Made by a program: the position numbers and the translations under genes
The notes under the pieces: model-generated
What the model was told of the DNA's origin: nothing
Databases searched by the model: none
What the model saw: the letters and a program-made list of their open reading frames with translations, nothing else
Part shown: positions 8,445 to 17,549 of the stretch, piece by piece
Layout: the number at the start of each line of letters is the position of its first letter
How positions within the stretch are numbered: the first letter of the stretch is position 1
NCBI RefSeq assembly: GCF_009684755.1
Contig: NZ_BLBC01000009.1
Span: 74,260 to 138,259 of the forward strand
DNA from: Capnocytophaga felis
GTDB taxonomy: Bacteria > Bacteroidota > Bacteroidia > Flavobacteriales > Flavobacteriaceae
Length of the DNA stretch: 64,000 bases
Direction of reading: 5' to 3'

Positions 8445-10112
8445 ATGAATTCATTTACAACGTTGGACTATGTGATTTTCGCACTATATGCGATGGTTAT
8501 TCTCGGTGTAGGGCTTTTCGTGTCGCGTAGCAAAAAAGATTCAGGGAAAACAGCAGAAGATTACTTCTTAGCGAGCAAATCCCTTCCTTGGTGGGCAATT
8601 GGAGCATCACTGATTGCCGCAAATATTTCTGCTGAACAGTTCATCGGAATGTCGGGTTCCGGATTCGCATTAGGTTTAGCGATTGCTTCCTACGAATGGA
8701 TGGCTGCTCTTACATTAATTATCGTAGGGAAATATTTTCTGCCTATTTTTATTGAAAAAGGATTGTACACCATTCCCGAATTTATCGAAAAACGATACAG
8801 TACCAACTTAAAATCAATTCTTGCGGTTTTTTGGGTGGCTTTATTCATATTTGTAAATCTTACCAGCGTTCTGTTTTTGGGTGGAAAAGCTTTGCAAGTG
8901 GTTTTGGGCGTTGATCCCTTTTACGCAATGATTGGTTTGGCTCTTTTTGCAGCAGCATACTCTTTGTGGGGAGGACTTTCAGCAGTGGCTTGGACGGATG
9001 TGATTCAAGTAACATTGCTTGTCATCGGAGGGCTTATCACGGCTTATATTGCTCTTGATAACGTAACACCGCAAGGAGGAGTGATAAGTGGCTTGCAACA
9101 CATCTTTGACGTTGCTCCCGATCACTTTAAAATGATTTTGAATGAATCACATCCAGAATATATGAACTTACCCGGAATTGCCGTACTTGTTGGCGGACTT
9201 TGGGTGGCAAACTTATATTATTGGGGGTTCAATCAGTACATCATTCAACGTACTTTGGCAGCAAAATCTTTGAAAGAATCACAAAAAGGAATTGTTTTTG
9301 CGGCTTTTTTGAAAATGATTGTACCTGTGTTGGTTGTAATTCCGGGGATTGTAGCATATGTTATGCATCAAAACGGAGCAGGAACAGCTACCATTGATGG
9401 TGTAAAAGAAGCCTTCACAGGAGCTGACGGAGCCATAATGAACGACAACGCATATCCTTGGCTTATCAAAACCTTTATCCCAACAGGATTAAAAGGATTA
9501 GTTGTAGCAGCTTTGGCAGCAGCGATTGTTTCTTCATTGGCTTCAATGCTCAACTCTACTGCCACAATTTTCACTATGGATATTTACAAACAAAACCTGA
9601 ATCCAAAAGCTTCTCAAAAACAATTGGTAAGCGTGGGACGTATTTCGGCTGCGGCAGCTTTGGTAATTGCTTTGGTTGTGGCTCCGGCTCTGGGAGGAAT
9701 CAACCAAATGTTCCAGTACATTCAGGAATATACCGGATTGGTAAGTCCCGGAATTTTAGCCGTATTTATGATGGGATTGTTCTACAAACGGGCTACAAAC
9801 AAAGGAGCTATTTGGGGAATACTTCTTTCAACATTAATTGCCTTCTACTTCAAAATAGGTCCTAACGGATGGATGGCAGATTCTGCTTTAAGCGGCTTGT
9901 TTGTTACCCTACCTTGGATGCATCAAATGATGATTACTTGGATTGTTTCGATGGTAATTATCGCTGTGATTAGCCATTTTGAAAACAAAGGTGCCGTTAG
10001 CGAAAAAGCTATTATCATCGATAAAAATACATTCAAAACAAATTCGACGTTCAACATTGCTTCTTATGTGATTATCATACTTTTAGTGGCTCTGTACGCT
10101 ATCTTCTGGTAA
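8445..10112 (+). CDS. Sodium/sugar symporter (SSS family, SGLT-like)
   Basis: The 555-residue integral membrane protein has about 14 hydrophobic helices. It carries SSS-family marks: AEDYFLASKSLPWWAIGASLIAANISAEQFIGMSGSG in the first two helices, and the YYWGFNQYIIQRTLAAKS segment typical of SGLT-type carriers. It resembles the Vibrio sodium/galactose transporter (vSGLT) in length and motifs. It would import a hexose with sodium across the cytoplasmic membrane. Proximity to galM and galK makes galactose or glucose the likely substrate, which is inference. A terminator follows. The 154 bp upstream hold no clear full promoter. Confidence 0.88.
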   Translation: MNSFTTLDYVIFALYAMVILGVGLFVSRSKKDSGKTAEDYFLASKSLPWWAIGASLIAANISAEQFIGMSGSGFALGLAIASYEWMAALTLIIVGKYFLPIFIEKGLYTIPEFIEKRYSTNLKSILAVFWVALFIFVNLTSVLFLGGKALQVVLGVDPFYAMIGLALFAAAYSLWGGLSAVAWTDVIQVTLLVIGGLITAYIALDNVTPQGGVISGLQHIFDVAPDHFKMILNESHPEYMNLPGIAVLVGGLWVANLYYWGFNQYIIQRTLAAKSLKESQKGIVFAAFLKMIVPVLVVIPGIVAYVMHQNGAGTATIDGVKEAFTGADGAIMNDNAYPWLIKTFIPTGLKGLVVAALAAAIVSSLASMLNSTATIFTMDIYKQNLNPKASQKQLVSVGRISAAAALVIALVVAPALGGINQMFQYIQEYTGLVSPGILAVFMMGLFYKRATNKGAIWGILLSTLIAFYFKIGPNGWMADSALSGLFVTLPWMHQMMITWIVSMVIIAVISHFENKGAVSEKAIIIDKNTFKTNSTFNIASYVIIILLVALYAIFW

Positions 10113-10133
10113 GAACAAAAAACAATATTTCTT

Positions 10134-10168
10134 AAGGAGTTGCCCAAAAGGTAACTCCTTTCTTTTTG
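10134..10168 (+). terminator. Rho-independent terminator after the symporter gene
   Basis: AAGGAGTT (10134-10141) pairs with AACTCCTT (10153-10160), followed by TCTTTTTG. It separates the symporter gene from the helicase gene. Confidence 0.75.
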
Positions 10169-10196
10169 TACAATTTCAACTTCCAAAATAATTTAT

Positions 10197-10204
10197 TACC
10201 TTTG
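10197..10204 (+). promoter_or_regulatory. -7 box upstream of the helicase gene
   Basis: TACCTTTG is a full match to TAnnTTTG and lies 17 bp before the helicase ATG. No TTG lies at the usual 19-21 bp upstream, so strength is uncertain. Confidence 0.5.
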
Positions 10205-10221
10205 CTCGTTACCGATTTTTT

Positions 10222-12447
10222 ATGGAAAAACAAATTCTCACATTGGTTAATCAAACTCATCAGAATATTTTTCTGACAGGAAAAGCAGGAACGGGAAAAA
10301 CAACTTTGCTACACAAAATCATTGAAAAAAGCCATAAAAATACCGTTGTTGTGGCTCCCACAGGAATTGCAGCCCTCAATGCAGGAGGTGTAACCATTCA
10401 TTCAATGTTTCAATTGCCCTTTGCCTCATTCCTGCCAAGCCTTTCTACTCCACCCCTCGTAAGTGGCAATGCCCGATTTGAGAACCAAGCAACATTACGA
10501 AAACACTTTAAAATGCACAAAAGCAAACGCCAAATCATTGAAAATATGGAACTTTTAGTGATTGATGAAGTAAGTATGCTACGTGCTGATGTTTTGGATG
10601 CAATGCATTTTATGCTACAAACCGTTCGAAAAAACAAATCACCCTTCGGAGGCGTGCAGGTATTGTTTATCGGTGATTTACTTCAACTTCCGCCAGTGGT
10701 AAAAAATGACGAATGGGAAGTTCTAAAATCGTACTATGAAGGAATGTTTTTCTTCCAGTCGAAAGTAATTTCGGAAAATCCGCCACTTTACATTGAGCTG
10801 GAAAAAATATATCGTCAGTCAGACCCTCATTTCATATCCATTCTTAATAATTTAAGAAGCAACAATTTAACGCAAAAAGACATACAGTATTTACAACAAT
10901 ATGTAAAACCTAATTTCAAACCTGAAAATGATTTCATAACATTAACAACACACAATGCCAAAGCTGACGCCATTAACAATGAGAAAATGAGCAAACTAAC
11001 CACGAAAGAGTTTACCTATGAAGCTATCGTTGTTGGTGATTTTCCCGAAAATATGTATCCTATTGAAAAAGAAATTCATTTGAAAGAAGGTGCAAGAGTT
11101 ATGTTCATCAAAAACGATTTATCCGGCGAAAAGCTTTTTTTCAACGGAAAAATGGGAACCATAACTTCTCTTTCTGAAAATGAGATTGAGGTACAGTTAG
11201 ATGGCGGAAAAACAATCAATGTGGAACGTTACGAATGGGAAAATATTCGTTATCGCATCAATGAAGAAACAAAGGACATTGAAGAGGAGCGGTTAGGAAC
11301 TTTTACGCAATATCCGCTCAGGCTGGCGTGGGCAATTACGATTCATAAAAGTCAGGGACTTACATTTGAAAAAGCTGTTTTGGATTTGGATAAAGTTTTT
11401 GCTTCAGGACAGGCGTATGTGGCTTTTTCTCGTCTGCGTTCTCTGGACGGTTTGGTGCTTCTTTCCTGCATTAATGAAAACGGAATTGCCAATGACCAAA
11501 ACATAATGCAATATGCCGAAAACAGAGCATCTGAATCTGAAATACTTAACGCTTGCCAAATAGGTAAAAAACATTTTCTGGAAAAATGCGTACTTGAATG
11601 TTTTCAATGGGATAACTTTCTGGGACAATGGAACTTACATAAATCAAGTTATATTGGTGATGTAGGAAAGAAAAATTCTTACAAAAATTGGGCATACGAA
11701 AAATTATCACAAGCCATTGAACTGACACAAATTGCCGAAAAATTCATCTCACAGTTGAAAAACATTTTCATTTCAAGCTATGATTTTTCATTCCTTTGTG
11801 AGCGTTTTGAAAAAGCGTATTCCTATTTCACACCCAAGTTAAAAGAAATTTGGTTTGAAATCTTGTGTATTGACGGAGAAATCAGTACATTAAAAAAAGT
11901 GAAGCAATTCAAAGAAGAATTATCTGATTTGGAAGATGTAACAACAAAAATTATCCGAAATCTTCTAAAAACAAAGCAATTAATCCGATTGGCTCAAGAA
12001 GAAAAAGACTTTGAAAATCAAAACATCAATACCGAACAATTAAAAAATATACGTGAAGAATTGGTTTTGAAAGTAAAACAACACTTGAAAGACAAACAAC
12101 TTTTTGTAGCTGAAAATATAGACGAAAAAGACACAAAAATTCCGAAAGAAAAAATTTCTACTTACGAGATTACTTTACAACTTTGGGAGGCTTCTCACTC
12201 AATACAATCTGTCGCAGAAAAGCGAATGCTTACCGAAACAACCATTTATCGTCATTTAATTAAACTCGTTGAGCAAAAAAGAGTTAACATTTCTGAAATT
12301 CTGTCAGAAAATGCGATGCGGGAACTCACCGAGGTTTTCAATGAGGAAGAAAATTATTCATTAGGAAATATTTTTGAAAAATTTAATGGGAAATATACTT
12401 GGGACGAGCTTCGTTTATTCAAAACTCATTGGGAAACAAGCACATAG
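10222..12447 (+). CDS. Pif1/RecD-like DNA helicase with C-terminal helix-turn-helix
   Basis: The 741-residue protein starts with a Walker A loop, GKAGTGKTT (residues 20-28). VVAPTGIAALNAGG, Walker B VIDEVSML and the LIGDLLQLPPV-type motif (FIGDLLQLPPV) follow, then the C-terminal helicase block RLAWAITIHKSQGLTFEKAV and AYVAFSRLRSLDGL. This is the Pif1-like superfamily 1B layout, 5'-3' polarity in known members. Residues after about 640 form a segment (LQLWEASHSIQSVAEKRML) that looks like the HTH_40 domain often attached to RecQ or Pif1 in Bacteroidota. Role is probably replication-fork or G-quadruplex maintenance. It is a lone gene between two terminated units. Confidence 0.87.
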   Translation: MEKQILTLVNQTHQNIFLTGKAGTGKTTLLHKIIEKSHKNTVVVAPTGIAALNAGGVTIHSMFQLPFASFLPSLSTPPLVSGNARFENQATLRKHFKMHKSKRQIIENMELLVIDEVSMLRADVLDAMHFMLQTVRKNKSPFGGVQVLFIGDLLQLPPVVKNDEWEVLKSYYEGMFFFQSKVISENPPLYIELEKIYRQSDPHFISILNNLRSNNLTQKDIQYLQQYVKPNFKPENDFITLTTHNAKADAINNEKMSKLTTKEFTYEAIVVGDFPENMYPIEKEIHLKEGARVMFIKNDLSGEKLFFNGKMGTITSLSENEIEVQLDGGKTINVERYEWENIRYRINEETKDIEEERLGTFTQYPLRLAWAITIHKSQGLTFEKAVLDLDKVFASGQAYVAFSRLRSLDGLVLLSCINENGIANDQNIMQYAENRASESEILNACQIGKKHFLEKCVLECFQWDNFLGQWNLHKSSYIGDVGKKNSYKNWAYEKLSQAIELTQIAEKFISQLKNIFISSYDFSFLCERFEKAYSYFTPKLKEIWFEILCIDGEISTLKKVKQFKEELSDLEDVTTKIIRNLLKTKQLIRLAQEEKDFENQNINTEQLKNIREELVLKVKQHLKDKQLFVAENIDEKDTKIPKEKISTYEITLQLWEASHSIQSVAEKRMLTETTIYRHLIKLVEQKRVNISEILSENAMRELTEVFNEEENYSLGNIFEKFNGKYTWDELRLFKTHWETST

Positions 12448-12543
12448 AATCATTGATAACCATTTTGTTTCGCGTAACATATCAATTGTTTTTCCTATTG
12501 CAAAAAAATTCTTTCAAAAATGCTGAAAATTGAAAACAAAATG

Positions 12544-12551
12544 TATATTTG
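12544..12551 (+). promoter_or_regulatory. -7 box of tatC
   Basis: TATATTTG, a full match to TAnnTTTG, 45 bp before the tatC ATG. No well-spaced TTG was found upstream. Confidence 0.5.
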
Positions 12552-12596
12552 CACAATAATTGAACCTTTAAAAGAGCGTTTTACTTAAAAAAATAT

Positions 12597-13415
12597 ATGA
12601 CACCTCAAAAAGATGAAATGTCTTTTTTAGACCATTTAGAAGAGCTGCGTTGGCATTTAATCCGCTCAACGATAGCTGTTTTAATAGTCGCTGTCCTTGC
12701 TTTCATTTATAAAGATTACGTTTTTGCAATTATTTTCGGACCAAAAGAAGGAGATTTTTTCACATACCGAATGTTCTGTAAACTCGGGCAACTCTTTGAT
12801 TATGAAAGTGTTTTTTGTTCGCAAGAATTGCCTTTTACATTGCAAAACAGAACGATGGCTGGGCAATTTTCGGCTCATATCTGGACTTCCATTTGGACGG
12901 GGGTAGTTATTGCTTTCCCTTATATTTTGTATGAACTTTGGAAATTTATCAGCCCAGGCTTGTACGAAAACGAACGGAAATTAGCAAGCGGATTTATTTT
13001 GATTGCCTCCGCTCTGTTTTTCTTAGGAATTTTGTTTGGCTACTACCTGATAGCTCCTCTTTCAATTAGTTTTTTAGGGTCATACACTGTGAGTGATGAG
13101 GTTATCAATCAAATTGATTTAAGCTCTTACGTATCCATAGTACGCTCATCTGTAATATCTTGCGGACTTGTTTTTGAGCTTCCGATAGTTGTTTATTTCC
13201 TAACGAAATTAGGATTGCTTACGCCCTCTTTTATGAGAAAGTATCGCAGACACGCCCTTGTGATTATTTTGATTGTTTCAGCCATAATTACTCCACCCGA
13301 TGTAACCAGCCAAATCATCGTAACTATCCCTATTTTAATCTTGTATGAAGTAAGTATTTTCATATCAAAATATGTGATAAAGAAGGAAGAAAAGCGAAAA
13401 AAATCAGAATTATAA
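12597..13415 (+). CDS. tatC: Twin-arginine translocase subunit TatC
   Basis: The 272-residue protein has six predicted membrane helices and the TatC N-terminal motif MSFLDHLEELRWHLIRS, whose FLxHLxELR core is the twin-arginine signal recognition site. The LYENERKLA segment in the first cytoplasmic loop is also typical. It forms the receptor of the Tat export channel for folded proteins. The periplasmic loop between helices 1 and 2 is somewhat long and contains two Cys (in MFCKL and VFCSQ). TatA/B genes are not in the window. It starts a plus-strand run leading to lptB, prmA and clpS. Confidence 0.95.
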   Translation: MTPQKDEMSFLDHLEELRWHLIRSTIAVLIVAVLAFIYKDYVFAIIFGPKEGDFFTYRMFCKLGQLFDYESVFCSQELPFTLQNRTMAGQFSAHIWTSIWTGVVIAFPYILYELWKFISPGLYENERKLASGFILIASALFFLGILFGYYLIAPLSISFLGSYTVSDEVINQIDLSSYVSIVRSSVISCGLVFELPIVVYFLTKLGLLTPSFMRKYRRHALVIILIVSAIITPPDVTSQIIVTIPILILYEVSIFISKYVIKKEEKRKKSEL

Positions 13416-13476
13416 AAATCAAATCGAAATAAAACCCTAAAAATCAGAACTTTTAATTTATAATAAATACGATTCA

Positions 13477-14130
13477 ATGGATTGTAAAACCTACTTACAA
13501 CAACTGCCCAACGTAAAAACGTTGAAACAGATTTGCAAAGGCAAAGCTGTAATTGACTGGATTATATGTGGTTATGAGTTTGAAACATACCACACGTATT
13601 ACAAAAGCAATCAGGAAGAATATGACGGAATTGAAGCTCAATGGGGGCTTGGTTTTGAGGAGGAAGACGGCACTTCGCTCTCGTTTTACTTTACCGATAA
13701 AGCTTGCCTTATTGTTCCTTCAACAAACTCGGATGAAAACGTAAACTCTGACAATCAATTATTTGAAAAAAAGATTCCGAAAGTGTTCCTTCCTTATTAT
13801 CGCAAAAATTTTTCAAATGCCGATATTCCGTTCGTAATTTGGTCTTTGGATGGTGAAACTTGGAATTATGAAGAAAATTTTGAAATTGAGGAATTTATTC
13901 ATAAATTTGACCAAATTACTACCAAACCGGAAGAATATAAAAATTGGGCAATTGATTTTTTCGGAGGCGAAACTTTTTTAAGAGAAGATATGTCAGAACA
14001 AACCATCAAAGATATCTACGAAGGAAAAATTTTGACAGAAAAAATGGTTTACAGCCTTGTTACGGAAGTTCACGATTGGGTTGATTTGGAAACCGAATTG
14101 GACGAAATGCCATACCGATTTGAATTCTAA
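13477..14130 (+). CDS. Hypothetical acidic protein
   Basis: I do not recognise this 217-residue soluble protein. It is strongly acidic and aromatic-rich, with segments such as QWGLGFEEEDGTSLSFYF and IPFVIWSLDGETWNYEE. No signal peptide or membrane helix is present. The mixture of short beta strands with Trp and Glu is reminiscent of small immunity or SUKH-type proteins, but no motif settles it. It is placed 61 bp after tatC and 68 bp before lptB, in a spot where tatC and lptB are often direct neighbours in Flavobacteriia (recall), so it may be a later insertion. Confidence 0.55.
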   Translation: MDCKTYLQQLPNVKTLKQICKGKAVIDWIICGYEFETYHTYYKSNQEEYDGIEAQWGLGFEEEDGTSLSFYFTDKACLIVPSTNSDENVNSDNQLFEKKIPKVFLPYYRKNFSNADIPFVIWSLDGETWNYEENFEIEEFIHKFDQITTKPEEYKNWAIDFFGGETFLREDMSEQTIKDIYEGKILTEKMVYSLVTEVHDWVDLETELDEMPYRFEF

Positions 14131-14198
14131 AAGGTTAGTAATTTCAAAAACACACCTGAATTCTGCACACTATTGTGCTTGTTTTTTAACTATTTGAA

Positions 14199-14936
14199 AT
14201 GAAGCTGATTGCAAACGACATTATTAAAATATACAAAGGAAGGAAAGTTGTTAAAGGCGTATCTTTGGAAGTAAATCAAGGTGAAATCGTAGGGCTTTTA
14301 GGTCCAAACGGAGCCGGAAAAACAACCTCTTTCTATATGATTGTTGGTTTAATAAAACCCGATGGAGGCACAATTTACCTTGATCGTGAAAATATTACAA
14401 ATTTTCCGATGTACAAACGAGCACAATACGGAATCGGATATTTGGCACAAGAGGCTTCTGTTTTTAGAAAATTGAGCATTGAAGATAATATCAAAAGTGT
14501 GTTACAACTTACCAAACTATCCAAGAAGGAGCAGGAAAAAAGAGTAGATGAACTTATTGATGAATTCAGTTTGGGGCACATCCGAAAAAATCGAGGAGAT
14601 TTGCTTTCGGGAGGAGAACGCAGGCGTACTGAAATAGCCCGTGCCTTGGCAACAAACCCAAAATTTATTCTGCTTGATGAACCTTTCGCCGGAGTTGACC
14701 CGATTGCTGTTGAAGATATTCAATCAATTGTATTTCAATTAAAAAGCAAAAATATCGGAATTTTAATTACTGATCACCGCGTTGAGGAAACCCTTTCTAT
14801 TACTGACAGAACCTACCTGATGTTTGAGGGAGGAATTTTAAAGGCAGGAACTCCGGAAGAACTTGCTGAAGACGAAGTTGTTAGAAAAGTTTATCTGGGT
14901 AAAAACTTTGAGTTGCGTAAAAAGAAAATGGAATAA
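14199..14936 (+). CDS. lptB: LPS export ABC transporter ATP-binding protein
   Basis: The 245-residue ATPase has Walker [11 protein letters not shown] (residues 34-43), the ABC signature LLSGGERRR, Walker [14 protein letters not shown] and the H-loop TDHRVEE. The SGGERRRxEIARAL form and the length are characteristic of LptB, the motor of the LptBFG complex that pulls LPS out of the inner membrane. It acts at the cytosolic face. Partner genes lptF/G and lptC are elsewhere. prmA follows 11 bp later, so the two are probably co-transcribed. Confidence 0.93.
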   Translation: MKLIANDIIKIYKGRKVVKGVSLEVNQGEIVGLLGPNGAGKTTSFYMIVGLIKPDGGTIYLDRENITNFPMYKRAQYGIGYLAQEASVFRKLSIEDNIKSVLQLTKLSKKEQEKRVDELIDEFSLGHIRKNRGDLLSGGERRRTEIARALATNPKFILLDEPFAGVDPIAVEDIQSIVFQLKSKNIGILITDHRVEETLSITDRTYLMFEGGILKAGTPEELAEDEVVRKVYLGKNFELRKKKME

Positions 14937-14947
14937 ATAATTGAAAA

Positions 14948-15781
14948 ATGCACAATTATATAGAATACAACTTTATAATTAAGCCTCTTGGGGTAGCTTC
15001 GGAAATTTTAGTTGCCGAATTGGCGGAGTGTGGTTTTGAAAGTTTTGTAGATTCCGAAAATGGGATATTGGCTTATATTCAGGAGAATTTATGGCACGAG
15101 TCCATTTTGAACGATATCAACATCTTAAAATCTCCTGATTTTGAAATTTCATACACATTCAAAACCATAGAGCAAATCAACTGGAATGAAGAATGGGAGA
15201 AAAATTTCACCCCCATTGTTGTTGATAATATTTGCACGGTTCGGGCTCCTTTTCACGAAATTCCAAACACGCCTTATGACATCATCATAGAACCGAAAAT
15301 GAGCTTTGGCACAGGACATCACGAAACCACCTATATGATGTTGCAATTTCTGCTAAACACTGATTTGAAAGGAAAAAAAGTATTGGATATGGGATGCGGA
15401 ACAAGTGTTTTGGCTATTATGGCTGAAAAACGAGGTGCGGAATCCGTAACTGCTATTGACATTGATAATTGGTGTGTTGAGAATTCTCTTGAAAATGCAG
15501 AACGAAATCACTGTAAAAATATCACAATAAAGTTAGGTGATGCTTCACTTCTTAACAATGAAAAATTTGATGTAATTATAGCCAATATCAATCGGAATAT
15601 TTTACTTGCCGATATTTCTCATTACGCAAAGAGTTTACCTTTGGGAGGAACATTATTTTTGAGCGGATTTTATGAATCCGATGAACCTGCAATCACAGAT
15701 AAATGCAATGAACACAATTTGGAGTTTGCAGAGAAGTTGGAACGCAATCAATGGGTTGCTTTGAAATTTAGAAAAAATTAA
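14948..15781 (+). CDS. prmA: Ribosomal protein L11 methyltransferase
   Basis: The 277-residue protein has the PrmA N-terminal substrate domain and a Rossmann-type SAM-binding domain with VLDMGCGTSVLAI (motif I), preceded by the hallmark SFGTGHHETT. The NINRNILL stretch is the catalytic-side motif. It trimethylates lysines and the N-terminus of ribosomal protein L11. Cytosolic. It lies 11 bp after lptB and 12 bp before clpS, a tight three-gene unit. Confidence 0.94.
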   Translation: MHNYIEYNFIIKPLGVASEILVAELAECGFESFVDSENGILAYIQENLWHESILNDINILKSPDFEISYTFKTIEQINWNEEWEKNFTPIVVDNICTVRAPFHEIPNTPYDIIIEPKMSFGTGHHETTYMMLQFLLNTDLKGKKVLDMGCGTSVLAIMAEKRGAESVTAIDIDNWCVENSLENAERNHCKNITIKLGDASLLNNEKFDVIIANINRNILLADISHYAKSLPLGGTLFLSGFYESDEPAITDKCNEHNLEFAEKLERNQWVALKFRKN

Positions 15782-15793
15782 ACCTTTAAAATT

Positions 15794-16075
15794 ATGATTT
15801 TCAGTCACCAAGAAAAAACACAAACCACAACTTCTACAGAAGAACTCTTGGATGATGGATGTCATCTTATTTTGTACAATGATGATGTAAACACTTTTGA
15901 TCACGTGATTGAAACCTTAATTAGTGTTTGCAAACATACTTATGACCAAGCTGAACAATGTGCTATCATAGTTCACTTTAAGGGAAAATGTGATGTAAAA
16001 TCAGGAAGTTACGAAAAATTAAGACCTATGTGTCTTGCCTTACTAAATGCCGGCTTAAGTGCTGAAATTGAATAA
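15794..16075 (+). CDS. clpS: ATP-dependent Clp protease adaptor
   Basis: The 93-residue protein has the ClpS core: LILYNDDVNTFDHVIETL near the N-terminus, which binds N-degron residues, and CAIIVHFKGKCDVKSG, the ClpA/ClpC-facing part. It delivers N-end-rule substrates to the Clp unfoldase. Length is normal. It ends the lptB-prmA-clpS unit at a bidirectional terminator shared with dnaN. Confidence 0.94.
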   Translation: MIFSHQEKTQTTTSTEELLDDGCHLILYNDDVNTFDHVIETLISVCKHTYDQAEQCAIIVHFKGKCDVKSGSYEKLRPMCLALLNAGLSAEIE

Positions 16076-16080
16076 AAAAC

Positions 16081-16118
16081 AAAAAAGGGAATAAATATAA
16101 AAATTTATTCCCTTTTTT
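16081..16118. terminator. Bidirectional terminator between clpS and dnaN
   Basis: GGGAATAAAT (16087-16096) pairs with ATTTATTCCC (16103-16112), flanked by A6 on the left and T6 on the right, so it works on both strands for the convergent clpS and dnaN genes. Confidence 0.85.
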
Positions 16119-16133
16119 GACTTATCCTTTTAA

Positions 16134-17255
16134 TTAATTGTTATTCAACATTATAGGCATAGCTAACATTAAAACTCTTTCTCCTGGGTCTAATCCATCA
16201 AGAGGTGTTAAAATACCTGCTCTGTTTGGCATTGACATTTCAAGCATTACTTCATCCGAATCCAAATTATTCAACATTTCAATCAAGAAGCGAGAATTAA
16301 ATCCGATTTCCATATCATCACCTTGATAATTACAAACAAAACGCTCATCTGCTTTGTTACTATGATCAATATCTTCTGCTGAAACCTGCAAATCAGAACC
16401 TGCTATTTTCAAACGGATTTGATGTGTCGTTTTATTTGAGAAGATTGAAACACGTCGTGCCGAGTTTAAAAACTGTACACGATTAACAGTCAGTTTATTA
16501 GGATTTTCTTTTGGAATCACTGCATCATAATTCGGGTATTTTCCGTCAATCAATCTACAAATAAATTCCATTCCGTCAAAAGAAAACTTGGCATTGCTTT
16601 CATTATATTCTACGGTAACTTCTGTTTCACTTCCAGCCAAAATTCCTTTTAATAAATTCAAAGGTTTTTTAGGCATAATAAACTCTGAAGTTTCTGTTGC
16701 TTTGATATCTGTACGTTGATATTTTACCAATTTGTGGGCGTCTGTTGCTACAAAAGTCAAGCCTTCTTCATTGAATTCAAAGAAAATTCCGCTCATTGTA
16801 GGACGTAAATCATCATTCCCAACAGCAAAAATCGTTTTTTGAATCGCAGTAGCCAAAACATCTCCAAGTAAAGTTACCTTATTAGCTTCAGACAGACTTA
16901 CAGGTTTTGGAAACTCCTCTCCATCTAAATACGCTAACGAGTATTTTCCGTGTGTTGAACTAATTTCTATTGTGTTATTATCTTTTGCAATGAATGTAAG
17001 TGGTTGTTCGGCAAAAGTTTTCAATATCTCTATCAACAACTTTGCAGGTACTGCAATGCTTCCTTCAGAATCCGATTCCACTTCTAAAGCTCCTTTAACT
17101 GTTGTCTCCAAATCTGATGCTGAAATAGTTAACACATTCGGAGCCAATTCAAATAAAAAATTGTCAAGGATTGGCATTGTGTTACTACTATTGATAACAC
17201 CTCCTATTACCTGCAATTTTTTTAATAAGTACGAACTTGATACAATAAATTTCAT
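16134..17255 (-). CDS. dnaN: DNA polymerase III beta sliding clamp
   Basis: The 373-residue protein shows the three repeated clamp domains. Marks are the N-terminal KLQVIGGVINSSNTMPILDNFL, the middle LRPTMSGIFFE, and the C-terminal RFLIEMLNN. The last residues (LDGLDPGERVLMLAMPIML) form the usual C-terminal strand. As a dimer it encircles DNA and tethers the polymerase. It is monocistronic here, not next to dnaA or recF. A near-ideal promoter sits about 115 bp upstream. Confidence 0.96.
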   Translation of the reverse strand: MKFIVSSSYLLKKLQVIGGVINSSNTMPILDNFLFELAPNVLTISASDLETTVKGALEVESDSEGSIAVPAKLLIEILKTFAEQPLTFIAKDNNTIEISSTHGKYSLAYLDGEEFPKPVSLSEANKVTLLGDVLATAIQKTIFAVGNDDLRPTMSGIFFEFNEEGLTFVATDAHKLVKYQRTDIKATETSEFIMPKKPLNLLKGILAGSETEVTVEYNESNAKFSFDGMEFICRLIDGKYPNYDAVIPKENPNKLTVNRVQFLNSARRVSIFSNKTTHQIRLKIAGSDLQVSAEDIDHSNKADERFVCNYQGDDMEIGFNSRFLIEMLNNLDSDEVMLEMSMPNRAGILTPLDGLDPGERVLMLAMPIMLNNN

Positions 17256-17370
17256 ATTTTTTTATGTATGTTTTTATTTTTAAAATTTTCTTAAAAAAAG
17301 AAAGTATTTTTTACACTTTCGTGATACTAAGAAATAAATAATGACAAATATAATCAAAAATCCAATATCA

Positions 17371-17401
17371 CAAAACTATTTTTAAGAATAGTCTGTTGCA
17401 A
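17371..17401 (-). promoter_or_regulatory. Promoter of dnaN
   Basis: On the minus strand a TTG (complement of 17399-17401) is followed after exactly 20 bp by TAGTTTTG (complement of 17371-17378), a full consensus match. The implied leader of about 110 nt before the dnaN start is long compared with other promoters here. The 17256-17549 gap holds no gene. Confidence 0.65.
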
Positions 17402-17549
17402 AATCACATACAACATATATTACATTTTGATTATTAACAGGTTACAAAATTCAAAAAAATGAAATATTTCATACTTTTGAAGATTTTCAAAAAAGAAATT
17501 CCAGACCAAAAAAATTCAGGATTTATCAATTTGGTAAGCGGCTCAAATC

